A stretch of 64,000 nucleotides of DNA from Crocodylus rhombifer (GCA_038503035.1 JAVSML010024592.1:1-64000), one strand, 5' to 3'; numbered from the stretch's first letter, positions 46,691 to 58,999 are shown. A program made the numbers and translations. The notes: a model not told the origin generated them from the letters alone.

Positions 46691-48640
46691 GCCCCATTTT
46701 AAAGGAGCTGAGCAACTTCAATCTGTCTTTAACTTGAACAGGAAGTGGCAGGCACCTCTGTGAGCTGGAAGTGTCATACGTGAGCTCCAAGGTAGAGTGC
46801 TGGCTGGGGAGGGCTGAGACACTGCTAACACAGGAGAAGCTCAATATTGGGCAGGGCTGCTGTGTTTCAGTCTCAGAGTCTACAATGAATAGACCTAAGA
46901 GAACAGGATTAGCACTCTTCCATGTGCACCGTTGGACTCTGAGGTCTTCCCCAGTTCACAGACTTTGCTTGGAGAGTCCAGGCACCTGTTCCTTTCATTT
47001 ACTGCAGGGAAGAGCACGGGCATGAACAGTTATTACCGAGCCACTGATGCACTGCAAATCCTTCCCACTTTTTGTCTCCCCAGGTCCTTGCTTAACTGCC
47101 CCTGACCTCTCCCTGAGGTCTGCATTCCAGACAAGCCCAGCACCGCTAGATGCAGTACTGTAGACTCCTCCAGGTGCTTCCCCAGCTGCATGTCCCCAGC
47201 TGAGCTAATCCTCGTCTCCTGCACTCTGCAAGTGTGTGCCCCACGTGTGCTGGCCTCTTGCAGGATCCCTTCACCTCCAGACTTCCTGTGTCCCCATGGC
47301 TTCTGAAATCATTAACGGTGTGTCCCTTCTCAAACACAGGTGACCTAAAATGCTCTGGGCACTGACTGCTGCCAACCCTGGTCTTGACCTTCCCCATGTA
47401 CCCCCAGCTCCAGCATCTGCCTGTAACTGGGCTCTTCAGTAGCGACTAACACTTGTGGAAGCATTTGAAATGTTGGGCATTACCTTCTCTGCCTTCCTCT
47501 GTTGGCTCATGTCCATCCTGGGGAATAAATCCCACAGTCCAGTGGTGCTCCAAGGTGTTTATCCTTGGAGATCCCCAAGGAAGAGCTGCCTCTTGGTTGT
47601 TTAACTGGGATTATTTATCTCCAGGGAGATTCCCCAGGGAAGAGCTGCTGCTTGGTTGTTTAACTCGGGTTATTCCCACAGAGCACATTTCATTGTAACC
47701 TTGGTTTTAGTTGTTGTCTGTGCTGAAACGTTCATCTTCTGGTACTCTGCCACTCAGATTGGACATAGAAATGGTCCTAATTATTCTGGCATAATAGGAT
47801 GAAGTGGTGCCAAGGAAAATTTTACACTGAGGATTAGGAGAAATTGCCCACTGCAGAGTCATTCAGCAGAAAGCGGGGGAAACCCTGGTGCTAGAGACAC
47901 TCAGACCTACCCTAGAAAAATGCTGCTGATAGATTGGCAGAGAGGATTGACTGAATCAGCCTGCCTTCTCTATCTGATTTCATGGCTTAATATTCAGTTA
48001 TCAAGTCCTGGAATTCAGGGCCTGTAAAAATAAAGATAAACCATACGTGAATGCATTCCCATCAGTGCATCCTAAACAGGAAGACAGAGAAGAGAAGCTA
48101 ACTAGTGTGGCAGGACCTCTCTAGGTGTTTGAGATGTATTTAAACTAGCTGCTAGGTGTAGCTGGGTTTCTATGACTGTCTAATGCCATCTGCTGGCTAT
48201 GTTTGGTAAATAAAAGTTTAGGCTCAGACAAGATTGACCCATCATAGCAGTGTAAGGATTGGGACATGGGTCTATTCATTACCGAGGCTTACTAGCTCCT
48301 GCCTACAAGGACACAATATAGTTTGTTTTGTATATGTCATCTTTTTACACCTATAAGCACATAATATGTCATCACTTATTTATTTTTTTCATTTGTTATT
48401 ATTTTTTTCTTTTTAGGTGAATGCCTGTCTGCTGAGAGTTGTCAGATTGGTTGTCCTGGTCATTGCCTTCTGCTGGCTTCTGCCTGCACCAGCCATGCAG
48501 GCTTCCCAGTACATGCCCAGTCATGCTGCTTAATCTTGACCTGCAAAGACTGGAGGGGTGCTTGGCCTTCATAACCACCTTGATCCTGCTGAAACTTTCA
48601 ATAAGGTGACTGGTTAGGGTCAGCTGGGGGTGGAGGGAGG
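46691..48640. other. Gene-free stretch with one tandem duplication
   Basis: No coding exon is supported. At 47567-47681 two 57-58-bp units stand head to tail (GGAGATCCCCAAGGAAGAGC, then CTTGGTTGTTTAACT; second copy GGAGATTCCCCAGGGAAGAG). Around 48160-48240 the sequence is AT-mixed and unremarkable. Confidence 0.5.
47567..47681. repeat. Two-unit tandem repeat, 58 bp
   Basis: Units 47567-47624 and 47625-47681 share GAAGAGCTGC, CTTGGTTGTTTAACT and GGTTATT or GGATTATT. Confidence 0.8.
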
Positions 48641-48734
48641 GTGGCTTATACACGATGGACCCCCACATTGCCTCCACCCAGCTGGAGCCCTATCTCAGCC
48701 ATGTGGGGGTGACACGAGATCCCGGTGCCTGATC

Positions 48735-48945
48735 CTGGCTGGGTGGAGGTGGCTTAATTCCCCATGATGCCTCTGCCAACTGGGATCAGGCTCTGGGGGC
48801 TTGGCACTGCCCTAACCCCATCCAGCCAGGATCTCTCTCTGGGACTCAACACTACCCCCCACCAGCTAGGACTGGGCTCTGGGGCCTCGCATTGCTCCTT
48901 TTCCCCAGCCAGGATCAGGCTTCAGAGCTCCATGCTACCACTGCC
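48735..48945. repeat. Minisatellite, about 41-42 bp unit
   Basis: Four or more diverged units begin CCAGCCAGGAT or CCAGCTAGGAC, followed by CAGGCTCTGGGGCTT and a CACTGC-CCC tail (starts near 48776, 48822, 48862 and 48904). Confidence 0.6.
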
Positions 48946-49040
48946 TGGTTGTGGTTGGGTTTAGGGAGTCCTGAGCTGGCCCCATCTTGCCCCCACATGC
49001 TGAGATGGTGCCTCACCACCCTTTTGCTCCCCTATGAAAA

Positions 49041-49105
49041 AGGAATAATGATACAGAGCTCTTTTGTAAAGCACTTTGAGATCTGTGGATGGAAATTGGT
49101 TTATT
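49041..49105 (+). repeat. MIR/L3-type 3' end remnant
   Basis: AATAATGATACAGAGC then TTTTGTAAAGCACTTTGAGA and TCTGTGGATGGAAA matches the standard 3' tail of old amniote MIR/L3 repeats ('TTTGTAAAGCGCTTTGAGAT'). Confidence 0.55.
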
Positions 49106-51139
49106 AGAGCTGGGTATTTTTTATTAGTAAGACAGGCTTATAGGCTTATGTTTCCTCAGGAAACGTAATTCAGGTCAAGCCCAGAACCCAGCAGTAATCA
49201 ACAGGAGTGGACCATCTGTCTGCCATTCAATAGCATGAAACATGAGAAACATGTGGAGGCTTCAGCTCTCTTTAGTAGAGGTTGCTGTGTATGTGTAAAG
49301 TCAAGCAATCACTTACTACCACAACCAGCCATCCTTAGTGGTCTCATCTGTTGAGTCCAGGGACCAACTGGACCATAGCCTGTTTTCAGCTCTAAGAAAG
49401 GTATTTCCAGGTTGGGTATGGCCTCATTCAAAGGTTTACATGGAAGAAGCTTCCCTTAGTGTTGCTTTCTCCTCTGTATATACCTGGGGGACTTCAGCCT
49501 GGGGGCTGTCATTTTGTTACCTATACTCAGCTGAGGAGGATGTGGGCCTTGGGTGAGCTCCATTCACCACCCCTAAGATCAGTCAGACACAGAGCCCATG
49601 GAGGATCTGTTATTCGAATACATTTGTAGACCCTTGTGTGGCATGTGGCATGTGGGGTTAATTACATGTTCACATTGTTTTTCTCTGCATTCTCAGATAT
49701 CCTTTATCTTTACATCCTAGTAAAGTACCAACTCCTAGGACTCTGGTAGAAAGGTCTTTTTTTTTCTTCTTCCCTTAACTTTGTCTTGTCCCCATCACCC
49801 CTTGATACAGTGATGCCCTCACTGGAAAACTGCCTTATCTCCATGTTCAAGTTCTACCCTGCTCTGGCAGAAGGGCATAGACTAGAGGGATCGGTGTCTC
49901 AGACTGCCTCATGTCCCATATGAGTAAGCTTATCTAATGCACCCCATTCCCTGAGATTTGCATCAGCCATACCCCATCAGGGATGGGGTCAACGTGCATC
50001 ATAGTCCCAGTTTGTCTCCAGCTCCTCATTTAAAGACTGGAGGAGGAAATTACTCCAGTGCTATGGAGCTTGGGCACTACAGTTGGTGGAATGTGGAAAT
50101 CTGCCTTTGCCTAACAGGAACGTCTTCAATATGCTGCCTTGTTCGACTAGTTTTCATCTCTTACAAAACAGCCCCTAGTTAAAAGCTACGTATCTCTTGT
50201 CTCTCTATCTAACTTTGTCAGTGTCTCCTTGATTAAGCTTTCCCCACTGTCATCCAGACAGTAGACAGCAGACATCTAAAATCTACCATGTGCTTGTCCT
50301 TATTAGTAACTATAATGGGGGCAGGGAGCTAGCTGGAGAGAATGCTGAGATGTGCCTCTGGCGGCATTGTCTGCACAAATGGACTGGCTTATAAATGAAT
50401 TTATAAGTTCAAATTGGCCCATAATGAGAGAGATATTGAGCAAAAATGACTGTTAGCTGCAGACCACTTAGGAATCTGAGAGCTCAATGCATTACGTAAA
50501 GCCAGGGGGAAATGCTGAGTAATGAAAGCTGGGCATTGCATTCGTTACAGTCCACTCTGAAATGTGCTCCATGCTGACGAGGAAGAACAAATACAGGGAT
50601 GTCTGCTGGTGTTGCCGGCTCCATCTGCACTCCAAGAGCAGCATCCCTATGATGTCTGTGTCAGAGCACTGCTCATCCTGATCAAAAATGAATGCCATGG
50701 TGTTCTGAGATCATTTCTTAATGCCCATTACTGGCCTTATCTTACGATAGTAAGGTATTCACTGGTATTCATAAGTTTTCAAACAAATGCAATAGTACAG
50801 AGTTTTCTAAAAGTAAAAGAATCTCATGAGCCCACTGCTGCACTAATAAATCAGCCTGAATAATGCTGGGTTTTGTTGGTGATTTGTACAATAATGAGGG
50901 AACAGCAGAGAAAAAGCATTTTGTAAGGAACCAGTTTTTTGTTTCCTGCTTCCCCAGGCTGGAAATTATAAACAACGGTAAAAAATATGACCAATTCCCC
51001 ACATGGTGACTTTTAAAATGTAGAGGACTACATTCCTTCCTTGAGCTCCTTGGAGCAACAGCCAGAATTGATTTGATCCAGGCTGTTACAATTATTATTT
51101 CTTTTGTAAGGAGAGAGATTTTGAGGGCTCCCACCTGTA
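49106..51139. other. Gene-free stretch
   Basis: No supported exon or clear repeat. The part at about 50380-50870 is non-repetitive and AT-rich and could be unique conserved sequence, but I cannot tell from one genome. Confidence 0.35.
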
Positions 51140-51385
51140 CTAGGTGCTGACCATGCACATAAGAAAACAGATTCTGCCCCAAGGGGCTTGCAGTCCGAAC
51201 GAACCACGCATGCACCGGTATGAGAGAGAAAATGCAGTTGTCCCGTTTTTACTGGAGGATAGCTGATGCACAAAGAGACTGAGTGAATTGACTAAGGTTA
51301 TGTAGTAGGAAGTCTGTGCCACCGCTAGGAGTTGAAGACACATCTCCCAAATCCCAGACAACAACTTAACTACAATGTTGTTGTG
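51140..51385 (-). repeat. MIR/L3-type SINE-like remnant, reverse orientation
   Basis: The order TAGGTGCTGACCATGCAC, CTGCCCCAAGGGGCTTGCAG, CACAAAGAGACTGAGTGAAT, CTAAGGTTATGTAGTAGGAA, GGAGTTGAAGACACATCTCC, CAACTTAACTACAATG is the usual reverse-complement order of this abundant amniote repeat ('CCCAAAGAGCTTACAGTC...ACTTGCCCAAGGTCACACA...'). Confidence 0.7.
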
Positions 51386-52129
51386 AAGGCCATGTTTGTT
51401 TTTAGAGGCGCTAGCAAGGCTGGGCTCCAGGTGCTTCCTCGTATGATTTGAAACATACTGACATACTCCCTGTGTGCACACAGCCAGTTTTCTGCTGGTG
51501 GCTCGTGCCTTTTGGAAGCCTCTGTGTTTCTTAACAGTCTGACACTGTATATCTCTTCCTCTGCCTCTCAGTGTTCAGAGTTTATTAGCATATTCACTCT
51601 GCTTACTGTCATAGGCAACTAAAAAATATGCTCCCAAGCAATTGGCCTGGGAGATTCCAGAGAACATTAATATAGGGAGAAAAATAGCATCCGTGTAAAG
51701 CCTTTCAGCTTCGATATTCAGCTGACATAGCTCAAAGCTAAAAGGCTTGCAAACATCATCTTCTGTAAGAAGGGAGGAGGGCTCCCAATTCAACTGAAGA
51801 GATGCCACAGCATCTGTCAGTAAAAATGAGGTTCATTGAGTGTCCTTTATCATTCGCACTGGGCCCAAGCCTCAGCTGAACAGCTTGGCTGTTTCTGAAA
51901 AGGAGAAAATTATACTGTCTTGCTTACACTCAAATTCTGGTGACCTTTTCCTTGAGATGCTTTAGAGCCTGGCCACTTTTTGGAACAAAGAGTGAAAATT
52001 TGCCAGGTGAGGGCCTTTGTGTCACCCACCTTTTGCAAATACACATGTATTTGGCCAAATTTTGACGCATAATTTTTCTGATGAGCACCTGTCAGCAGCA
52101 ACAAGGGCTGGGTTCAATTTTAGGGGTAC

Positions 52130-53050
52130 TAAATATATTTTACCTTGGCTCCAGCCCCCACCCAACCTACCAGGAAAACACCAAATGAATCACTAGGGTG
52201 TCCAATAAAACCAGTAACCCTTCCCTTGCAAGCAGTATGAACACAAGCCCCTCATTTATTACAGAAATAGACACTAGAACACAACATATGGTCAAGCAAA
52301 ACAAAAACACTGTCCTGGTTCAAAGTATACCCTGTATCACCCCTACCCCTGCTGGGGCACCTTCAACCCCAGGCTCGGAAGTCCAAGAGTGGGGGACTCT
52401 CAACCCAAAAGAGGTTAGTCCCTGGGAATTTGAGTGCGTCATCTCCATTGCTCTCTGTTGGGGGTGTCGGTTCCCTCTGTGTTGCAAAGCGTCCTTTAGT
52501 GAGTTGATGTAGCTCCGCCAAGCTGCTAGAGAGTACTGATCTCTGCTCCTGCCCTGGATTCCCATGGATGTGACTCTGCCGAGCTGCTGTAGAGCACCGA
52601 TCTCTGCTCCTGCCTGAGTGGCTGTGGGGGTGAGCTACCAGCTCCTGCCCTGGACTCCCAGTCCAAACCGCACATGGCTACTGGACTTGAAACCCTGGCT
52701 CTCTCTACCACCTGGCCTCAGGCTCCAGCAAGCATTCCAGTATTCCCCATCCCCTCTCCAGGGGACCCAGGGGAAAACAGAGAGAGAGCCCCCCAGCCCA
52801 GTTAAATAACTTTTCTGACCTCGTCACAGGGCCTAATGTCAGGAAGCAGCCTCCTTGGAGCACTGCTAATCCAGACCAATGAATTCAAAAGGTCAGCACT
52901 CCAAAATTTGGCCAGAGTGACTAAATTGGTTTTATAGGTCCTGTTGAGGAATCTTACAGCAATGGCCTGGATGGGATGGCACAATCCCATCCAGAGGATG
53001 TGCCCTAGAGGAGGCACAATATACAACAATCACGTGGAAAACATGGTCAT
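52130..53050. repeat. Unclassified repeat-like region
   Basis: The stretch is compositionally uniform. It carries a two-unit repeat of about 64 bp (AAGCTGCTAGAGAGTACTG and GAGCTGCTGTAGAGCACCG, each followed by ATCTCTGCTCCTGCC). It may be an LTR or other old element in reverse orientation. No termini could be fixed. Confidence 0.25.
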
Positions 53051-53339
53051 GCTTTACAGCTAAACAAGATACACAGTGACACAAAACACACTTTACAGTA
53101 CAAAGGGACTTGCATACTTTGGACACTTGGAAATAGCCCAGTTCTCACAGGCTCAGCACAGGCCACCAAGATTCTAGCAACTCGATTCCCTGAAGAGTCT
53201 GTCGGGACGGGGTGTACTCCTGTCTGGACCTGCACAGTACAAATTGCAGCTCTGAGTTGTGTTCCTAACCCCTCTGCCATGCCTGTGTTGAGGAAGAAGC
53301 TGGTTAATAAAGGAGCTGGAGGCACCTGGAGATGCATCT

Positions 53340-53530
53340 GACATGGAAGCATCTAAAGAGGAGGGAACTGGGATGAGATGGACAGGTGGACACAGATTGG
53401 AAGAACATCAGAGGGAGGGAGATTAAGATTGACAATGTATGGGGATGGGAAATGTATTGAGGGGAGAAGAGACTGGATGCCAGGATGGAGAGAAACAGAT
53501 CATGGGAGGAAGGAAGTGGGAATGGCTGGC
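53340..53530. repeat. Purine-rich (GA-rich) low-complexity tract
   Basis: Almost 200 bases of A/G-rich sequence on the plus strand with GGGAGG, GATGGA and GGGGAGAAGAG words. Confidence 0.6.
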
Positions 53531-53656
53531 TGTCATGCACTACTACCCTGGTAGACCTCCCCCAGATGGCTGTTGACCCACATGCTAGTTCTAAGTCTGG
53601 ACACACTGGGCCCCACCTGCTCTGAGCTTCCCTTGGTTTGGTTAGTTTTCAACAGT

Positions 53657-53903
53657 GTGGCCACATCTATGCAAGATGTTCACTGTGCAATAGCTCATTA
53701 CTACTGCACAGTAATGTCACATGGCATGAACCATGATGCGATGCTACTGTGCAGTAGCAATGAGTTACTGTGCAGTCAGCATCACCAACAAGCAATGTGG
53801 GGATGCTACTGAGGAGTAATGCTGATTACTGAGCAGTCATTTAGTACTTGGGTATGCAAGTACTAAATGACTGTGCAGTGAGCATCTCGTGTAGACACAG
53901 CCT
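53657..53903. mobile_element. MITE-like foldback element, copy 4
   Basis: The left end GTGGCCACATCTATGCAAGA and the right end, in reverse complement GGCTGTGTCTACACGAGATG, are inverted repeats. The inner part repeats CACTGTGCA/TGCACAGT words and the perfect pair CATTTAGTACTTG with CAAGTACTAAATG (53838-53872). Same family as 18523-18780. Confidence 0.75.
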
Positions 53904-54242
53904 GTGTTTTTCCTTGACCTCTGGCAGACTTTTTGAAAACAGGTTCCATAGTCTATATTCACAAACATACTGAGGCATCTCCCTGCCACGTTTGGGCACA
54001 GAAGTTTAAAACATAGGTTCTCAAAACCCATGCTCAGCTGTTTCAGATGGAGTTGGTGTAAAGTGTTTTTTTTTGGTAGCATAAGGATTTCATTGTAGTA
54101 TCTGTTGCAGGGTGTGCCAGGGGCATGAGTGAGAAAACAATGTGAAAAGCTAGCAAGTCAATGCCAGGCAGCAGCATAACACATTTGTGGTAGGCCTCAG
54201 TGATCTCATTGGCTTCCAGATAGAAGATGAGCCAGTTGGCAT

Positions 54243-54640
54243 ATCATAGAAAATTAGGGTTGGAAGGGACCTCAGGAGGCCATCTAGTCCAACCCCATGC
54301 TCAAAGCAGGACCAGCCCCAACTAGATCATCCCAGACAAAACTTTGTCTAGCCGGGTCTTAAAAACCTCCAAGAATAGAGTTTCCATCACCTCTCTGGGT
54401 AACCTGTTCCAGTGTTTACTACTCTCCTAGTGAGCAAACTCTTCCTCATATGTATCCTAAATGTCCCTTCCTGCAACTTGAGACCATTGCTCCTTGTTCT
54501 GCCATTTGCCACCACTAAGAACAGTCTAGTTCCATCCTGTTTTGAACCGCCCTTCAGGTGGTTGAAGGCTACTATTAAATCCCCTCTGTCTTCTCTTCTC
54601 TAGATGCAATGGCCTGGTCAGTCTTCTCTTTTCTAGATGC
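54243..54640 (-). mobile_element. CR1 LINE 3' end, reverse orientation
   Basis: It starts with ATCATAGAAAATTAGGGTTG, GGAAGGGACCTCAGGAGG and CATCTAGTCCAACCCC, the reverse-oriented CR1 3' UTR. It continues into the decayed C-terminal coding part (CACCTCTCTGGGTAACCTG, CAAACTCTTCCTCATATGTA, AGGCTACTATTAAATCCCCT). At the far edge CTTCTCTTCTCTAGATGCAA appears twice within about 40 bases. Confidence 0.85.
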
Positions 54641-55119
54641 AACAGCCACTTCCATTAGGCCCAAGGTCACCTTTGTGGAGAGTAGCTGCATGGAACACCC
54701 AGATGGCAGGACGAAACCCCCAATTCTGGTCTCCCTTCCACCTTGTAGCACTTGGCACTTTCAGTTCACAGGGGAAGGAGGTTGAGCACCTGTTCTTCTA
54801 TGATCCAGGAGCAGCAGCCTAAACACCAAGTTACCGACATTCTCAGGAGTAAATTCTTTCCACTCTTCACCTTAAAGTGTTGTTCTTTGCATAGTCTAAA
54901 TAAAGGGCCATACTCTGCAAGGCCTATTTAAAGGTTCATTGGACTGAAGAAAAAGGCTTGAACTCCTACAAGGTTAGAACACTTTTGCACATTGATTTGT
55001 CTCCTTTACCAGAATAAAATCAAACCCACAGCTCCTACTCCTCTGGGAGATTAGCAGTCCCTGTTCTTGAGGAAGGTCTTAACATACCCCCAATCCTATC
55101 CTCTTTTCCTTCTTACTTG

Positions 55120-55737
55120 TTAAGAAGAGCGGAGCTGACATATGTTCCCAGTTGTCCGATGCTGAATTACATGTTGCCTGAGCAACTTGAAGCCATAAAG
55201 AGGAGAAGTTTTCCCCCTTTCTTTTCTCTGCTTTTCTCCCCAGAAAGGCTTTCCACCCCTTTGGGGCTTTTTCAGCCCTTCCGTGAGTGTCACAAATTTA
55301 TCAGGGCTCTTTACCAACCTCTGTTCCCTTTCTCCTGTCAGGCTTTTGAATCACAGCACCTTTCAACTGTGCTACAGTTTCCCAGCTTCCAGCAGAATTT
55401 CTGATCACACACACAAATCATCACTTATATTATTTGCTAGGTAAGAGAAGGCAACAAGCTTTCATGCCAGGCCACTGGGTCTGGTCTTGGCACACTGGCA
55501 TTTAAGCCCTCTTACATTCTCTTGTTCTCCAGTGATGTATCAGATGGTACATCTTCCAGGATTCTCGTTATCACACTACCAGGCCCTTCTCTCATGTACA
55601 TATGGACCCTGGCTATAATCAGAGCAAAAGCGTTGTCATCAAAGGATTTTTGCCGGGATCTGTTTGCCCGCCAGCACCTGACTGGGCTACACTTCCTGAG
55701 ATGCGACCAGCAATGGGTTTAAGCTACAGCAAAATTG
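55120..55737. other. Gene-free stretch
   Basis: Several short frames are open, none with a recognisable domain. No repeat was recognised. Confidence 0.35.
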
Positions 55738-56000
55738 ATTTTCTTAGATCTCTATAAAAACTTCCTAACTGCAAGAACAGCACGGAAATGGAACAAGCTG
55801 CCCAGGGAAGTTGTGGAATCTCCATCATTGGTGGCTTTGAAGAAAAGACTAGATAATCATTAGTTTGGGATAGCTAAGGACATCCTCTATCTACATAGGG
55901 GGTTGTACATCCTCTAAAGCACATCCTCTATCTGCACAGGGGGGTGTACTAGAGGCACTAGACTGTAACAACCTGCAGATTCCCTGCAGGCTGGAACAGG
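55738..56000 (+). mobile_element. CR1 LINE 3' end fragment with internal duplication
   Basis: A decayed frame reads KNFLTARTARKWNKLPREVV then ESPSLVALKKRLDNH, the C-terminal end of a CR1 ORF2 of another subfamily. It is followed by a 3' portion in which ACATCCTCTATCT occurs twice at a 41-base spacing (55880 and 55921). Confidence 0.75.
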
Positions 56001-56289
56001 AGTTGAGGGGGGCACAATTTGGAGGGTGACACTAAGAAACTTACATGTGGTTGGGGAACTGCACAGCAGCTCTGAGCACATGCTGCACTTCATGGCTACA
56101 AGCAGCAGCACAGAACACATGAGACTTCAAATAACGATCCAAGTTCTTGCCGTCCAAATGGAGTCCCTCGGTGTGCATGAAATACAGAGGTAGTGGCTGA
56201 GAACCACAGCACAGAGTATGCGATTTAAAGCATCCCCTACACAGCAAAAAGAGTAGGCAATATGGACAGGCTTTGACACCTTGCACATT

Positions 56290-56808
56290 TGGATTTCCAG
56301 TCAAAGAACATGGCAGCAGCAAGGAAGCAGTGGAAAGAAGAGATGACCTTGTACACACAGCTGACCATGACACACAAGGGTAAGAAAAGGAAAAAATGAA
56401 GCTAAACCTTTTCCATAATCTCACCGGGGTAAAGGACAGAGAAGTGAGTTCAACACTTTTTACCGAAGGCCCCAGTACATTAGAGCACCTTGAAAATAAG
56501 CTTTTGGTGAGTACTGCCACCCCAGAAAAAATGAAACCGTGGAAAGGTCCTGTTTTTTCACCCAGAATCAGGATCCAAAAGAAGGAATGGGAAATTATGT
56601 TACAGAGCTGAAAACAATGGCATTCATGTGTAATTTTAGAAAGGTAACAGACTCCCTTACTAGAGACAGAATTATTTGTGGGACATCTGATCCCAATCTA
56701 AGGGCAAGATTATTAAGAGGGGCTGATCTAACTCCGGACAAGTGCCTCCAAATTTCACGGGTAGCTGAATTGCCTAAGGAAAGAACCAAAACAATTGTTG
56801 ATACATAA
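56290..56808 (+). pseudogene. Ty3/gypsy-type Gag fragment
   Basis: An open stretch from about 56521 to 56808 encodes a recognisable Gag capsid region of a vertebrate Ty3/gypsy LTR retrotransposon. PRKNETVERSCFFTQNQDPK leads into YVTELKTMAF, SLTRDRIICGTSDPNLRARL and LRGADLTPDKCLQISRVAEL, which is the capsid C-terminal helix region. Upstream, a shorter piece (KQWKEEMTLYTQLTM around 56313) may be the capsid N-terminal part in another frame, so at least one frameshift is likely. No zinc knuckle, protease, polymerase or LTR is seen next to it. A MITE begins 13 bases after the frame closes. This is an old, dead fragment unless the upstream break proves otherwise. Confidence 0.75.
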
Positions 56809-56820
56809 CAAGTACACAAG

Positions 56821-57012
56821 GGGCGCGTCTATACAAGTGCCAAACTGCGCAGTCAGCGGTGCACGGGTTGTTTCCAGCCCTACTGCTCGTTGCTACTACA
56901 CAGTAGCATCGGCCTCACAGTTCATGCCCGCCAATGTTATGTTGCCGTAGCAGCAAGCTACATCTCTGTAGCTAGTCACTACAGCAACATATTGTCTCAT
57001 GTAGATGCACCC
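56821..57012. mobile_element. MITE-like foldback element, copy 5
   Basis: The left end GGGCGCGTCTATACAAGTGC and the right end, in reverse complement GGGTGCATCTACATGAGAC, are inverted repeats. The interior has further palindromic words (GTTGCTACTACACAGTAGC, TGTTGCCGTAGCAGCAA). 192 bp. It lies directly after the Gag fragment. Confidence 0.72.
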
Positions 57013-57394
57013 AGGGTCAGTTGAAAAGAAGCCAGGAGACAGAACAAAGATAAGCCAACTGAGATTGTGTCCCCAGGCTCCAGTGTTGGTACTCCAGGAA
57101 GCAGCATGAAACATGTTAGGCAGACAAGTACTGCAAGCCATGAACCTCAGCACCAAAATGTCCTCCACATGAGATGGGGGTAGAGGGGTGAAGGCTATAC
57201 AGCATGGTCATTGTCAGATCTTTTAAAGAAGTACAACGATGTATTTCAAGGAGACTGGCACCTGGAGGTTAAGCTCACTTTCTAAACACACACACAAGTA
57301 CAGCCTTTATGACTACTAAAACTCAGAGTCCTATTAACCCTAGTAGAACCACCCGAAGAGGAACTAACAAGAAAAGGTATTATTATACTAATAG

Positions 57395-57935
57395 CATAGG
57401 GACATAAGAACTTCCATTTACTAGGTCAGACTATAGGCCCATCTTGTCCCATCTCCTGTCACACAGTGGCAGAATGAATACTGAAAGGGAGAGTGAACTG
57501 GGTATGACCAGGATTTTTTTCTGCTGTTTCTCTCTCAGTTGCAGCCTCCAGCATTTAAGGTCTAGGAAGTTCTGATTCAGGGGCTGCATCCCTAACCCCC
57601 ATGGTCAGTAGCTAATGATGTCCCTTTCCTCCAAGAATCTGTCCAAACCCTTTTTGAATCTGGCTAAATTGTCAGCTTCCACAACTTCTGATGGCAATGA
57701 GTTCTACACTTGAATTTATACATTGTGTGAAAAAGAACTTCCTTTTGTTAGTTTTAAACTTACTACCTACTAGTTTCATTGTTTTTTGGATTGTGAGGTA
57801 TAGTAAATAACAAATCCCTATCTACTTTCTCTTTACCATTTAGTATTTTGTAAACCCCCTCAAGCATCTCATTTCTAAACTGACTAGGCCTAGCCTCTTT
57901 AATCTCTCCTATCCTCCCCACTTTCTTGCCAGACA
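57395..57935 (-). mobile_element. CR1 LINE 3' end, old subfamily, reverse orientation
   Basis: 'GACATAAGAACTTCCATTTACTAGGTCAGACTATAGGCCCATCTTGTCCC...' is the reverse-oriented 3' UTR of an old sauropsid CR1. It is followed by reverse coding sequence (CAATGAGTTCTACACTTGAA, AAAAAGAACTTCCTTTTGTT, AACCCCCTCAAGCATCTC) that no longer reads open. Confidence 0.75.
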
Positions 57936-58226
57936 AACAAACAGAAGTCTTCAGGCATGGGACAAACATATTAGCTGCATCTTCAGTTAGTGGCAGTGTT
58001 GGCTGACAACTGTACCCCACCTCTCATGGCTTCATAACTGGAGAAGTTAACTGGGGCACTTATACCCATGTGGGTAGGCAGTCAGCTTTGAGAATGTATC
58101 TAAGGAGAAAGAGTGGGAAAAGCAGAATGGAAAGAGAAAAAGCAAAAGCAAAAGGACAAAATGAACACTTCTGTATCTCTCAGTTGTCAGAGACAGCAAT
58201 GGCTATTACTTTTTTATTATCGAATA

Positions 58227-58432
58227 TAGAAGTTCCCGAACTTTTTCTTACTGCATACCCCTTTCCAGCTGCCAGCCTACCCCTACCAGTTTGTTTTATA
58301 TTTTAACCCCTTAAATGTCAATTATTATGATGATGAAAATGAAATTCCTCATTACACAATTTCTCCTGCATACCCCCCAGAAATGTCTTGTGTACCCCCA
58401 AGGGTATGCGTACCACAGCTTGGGGACCCCTG
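58227..58432. mobile_element. hAT (Charlie-like) MITE
   Basis: The ends TAGAAGTTCCCGAACTTTTT and, in reverse complement, CAGGGGTCCCCAAGCTGTGG are hAT-Charlie type. The inner ACTGCATACCCCTTT and GTACCCCCAAGGGTATGCGT also fit the known 'TACCCC' subgroup. The flanking 8-mers ATCGAATA and GTCTAATG agree at five positions. Confidence 0.72.
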
Positions 58433-58999
58433 GTCTAATGCACAAAAGCCAGGGAGCAGGAGAGTAGTAAGTCCATGACTAGCTTCACTCTCTTTGTCTT
58501 TATTTAATATCCACAGAAGATATTCAGCCTACCTGCTCTACCATCACAATTAAGTCACTATACCAAATGGAAATGTAGGTCAGTCATGTTGAGGCTGATC
58601 CAAAATAGACTGAGTCAATAAGAGTCTTTCCATTTTCTTCAATGACCTTTAATTTGTCCATTAGTCACTGTCAAGAAATTCCTAGAAATGTTGTTTCCTC
58701 AAAAAAAGACAGGATCCTGGCAGGTTGAGCTGAAACAACTAGGGACTTCTTAGAATTGTTCAGTCTAGCGAAATAATTGGTTTAATTGTACCAAGTCGCA
58801 ACACATCCCTAGATATTCCTGACTGAACATACAATATATTTCACCTGACATATGTGCCATCAGGGTATCCATGAGGTATGTCTTCCAGGGATCAAGTTTA
58901 ACTGAATAATAGTGAAAAGAAGGCTACTGCTTAGTTGAAACAATGGCATAAATGCTACTTAGTGTTAAAAGGCATTTGGAAGGACTGCATCCCAATTAT

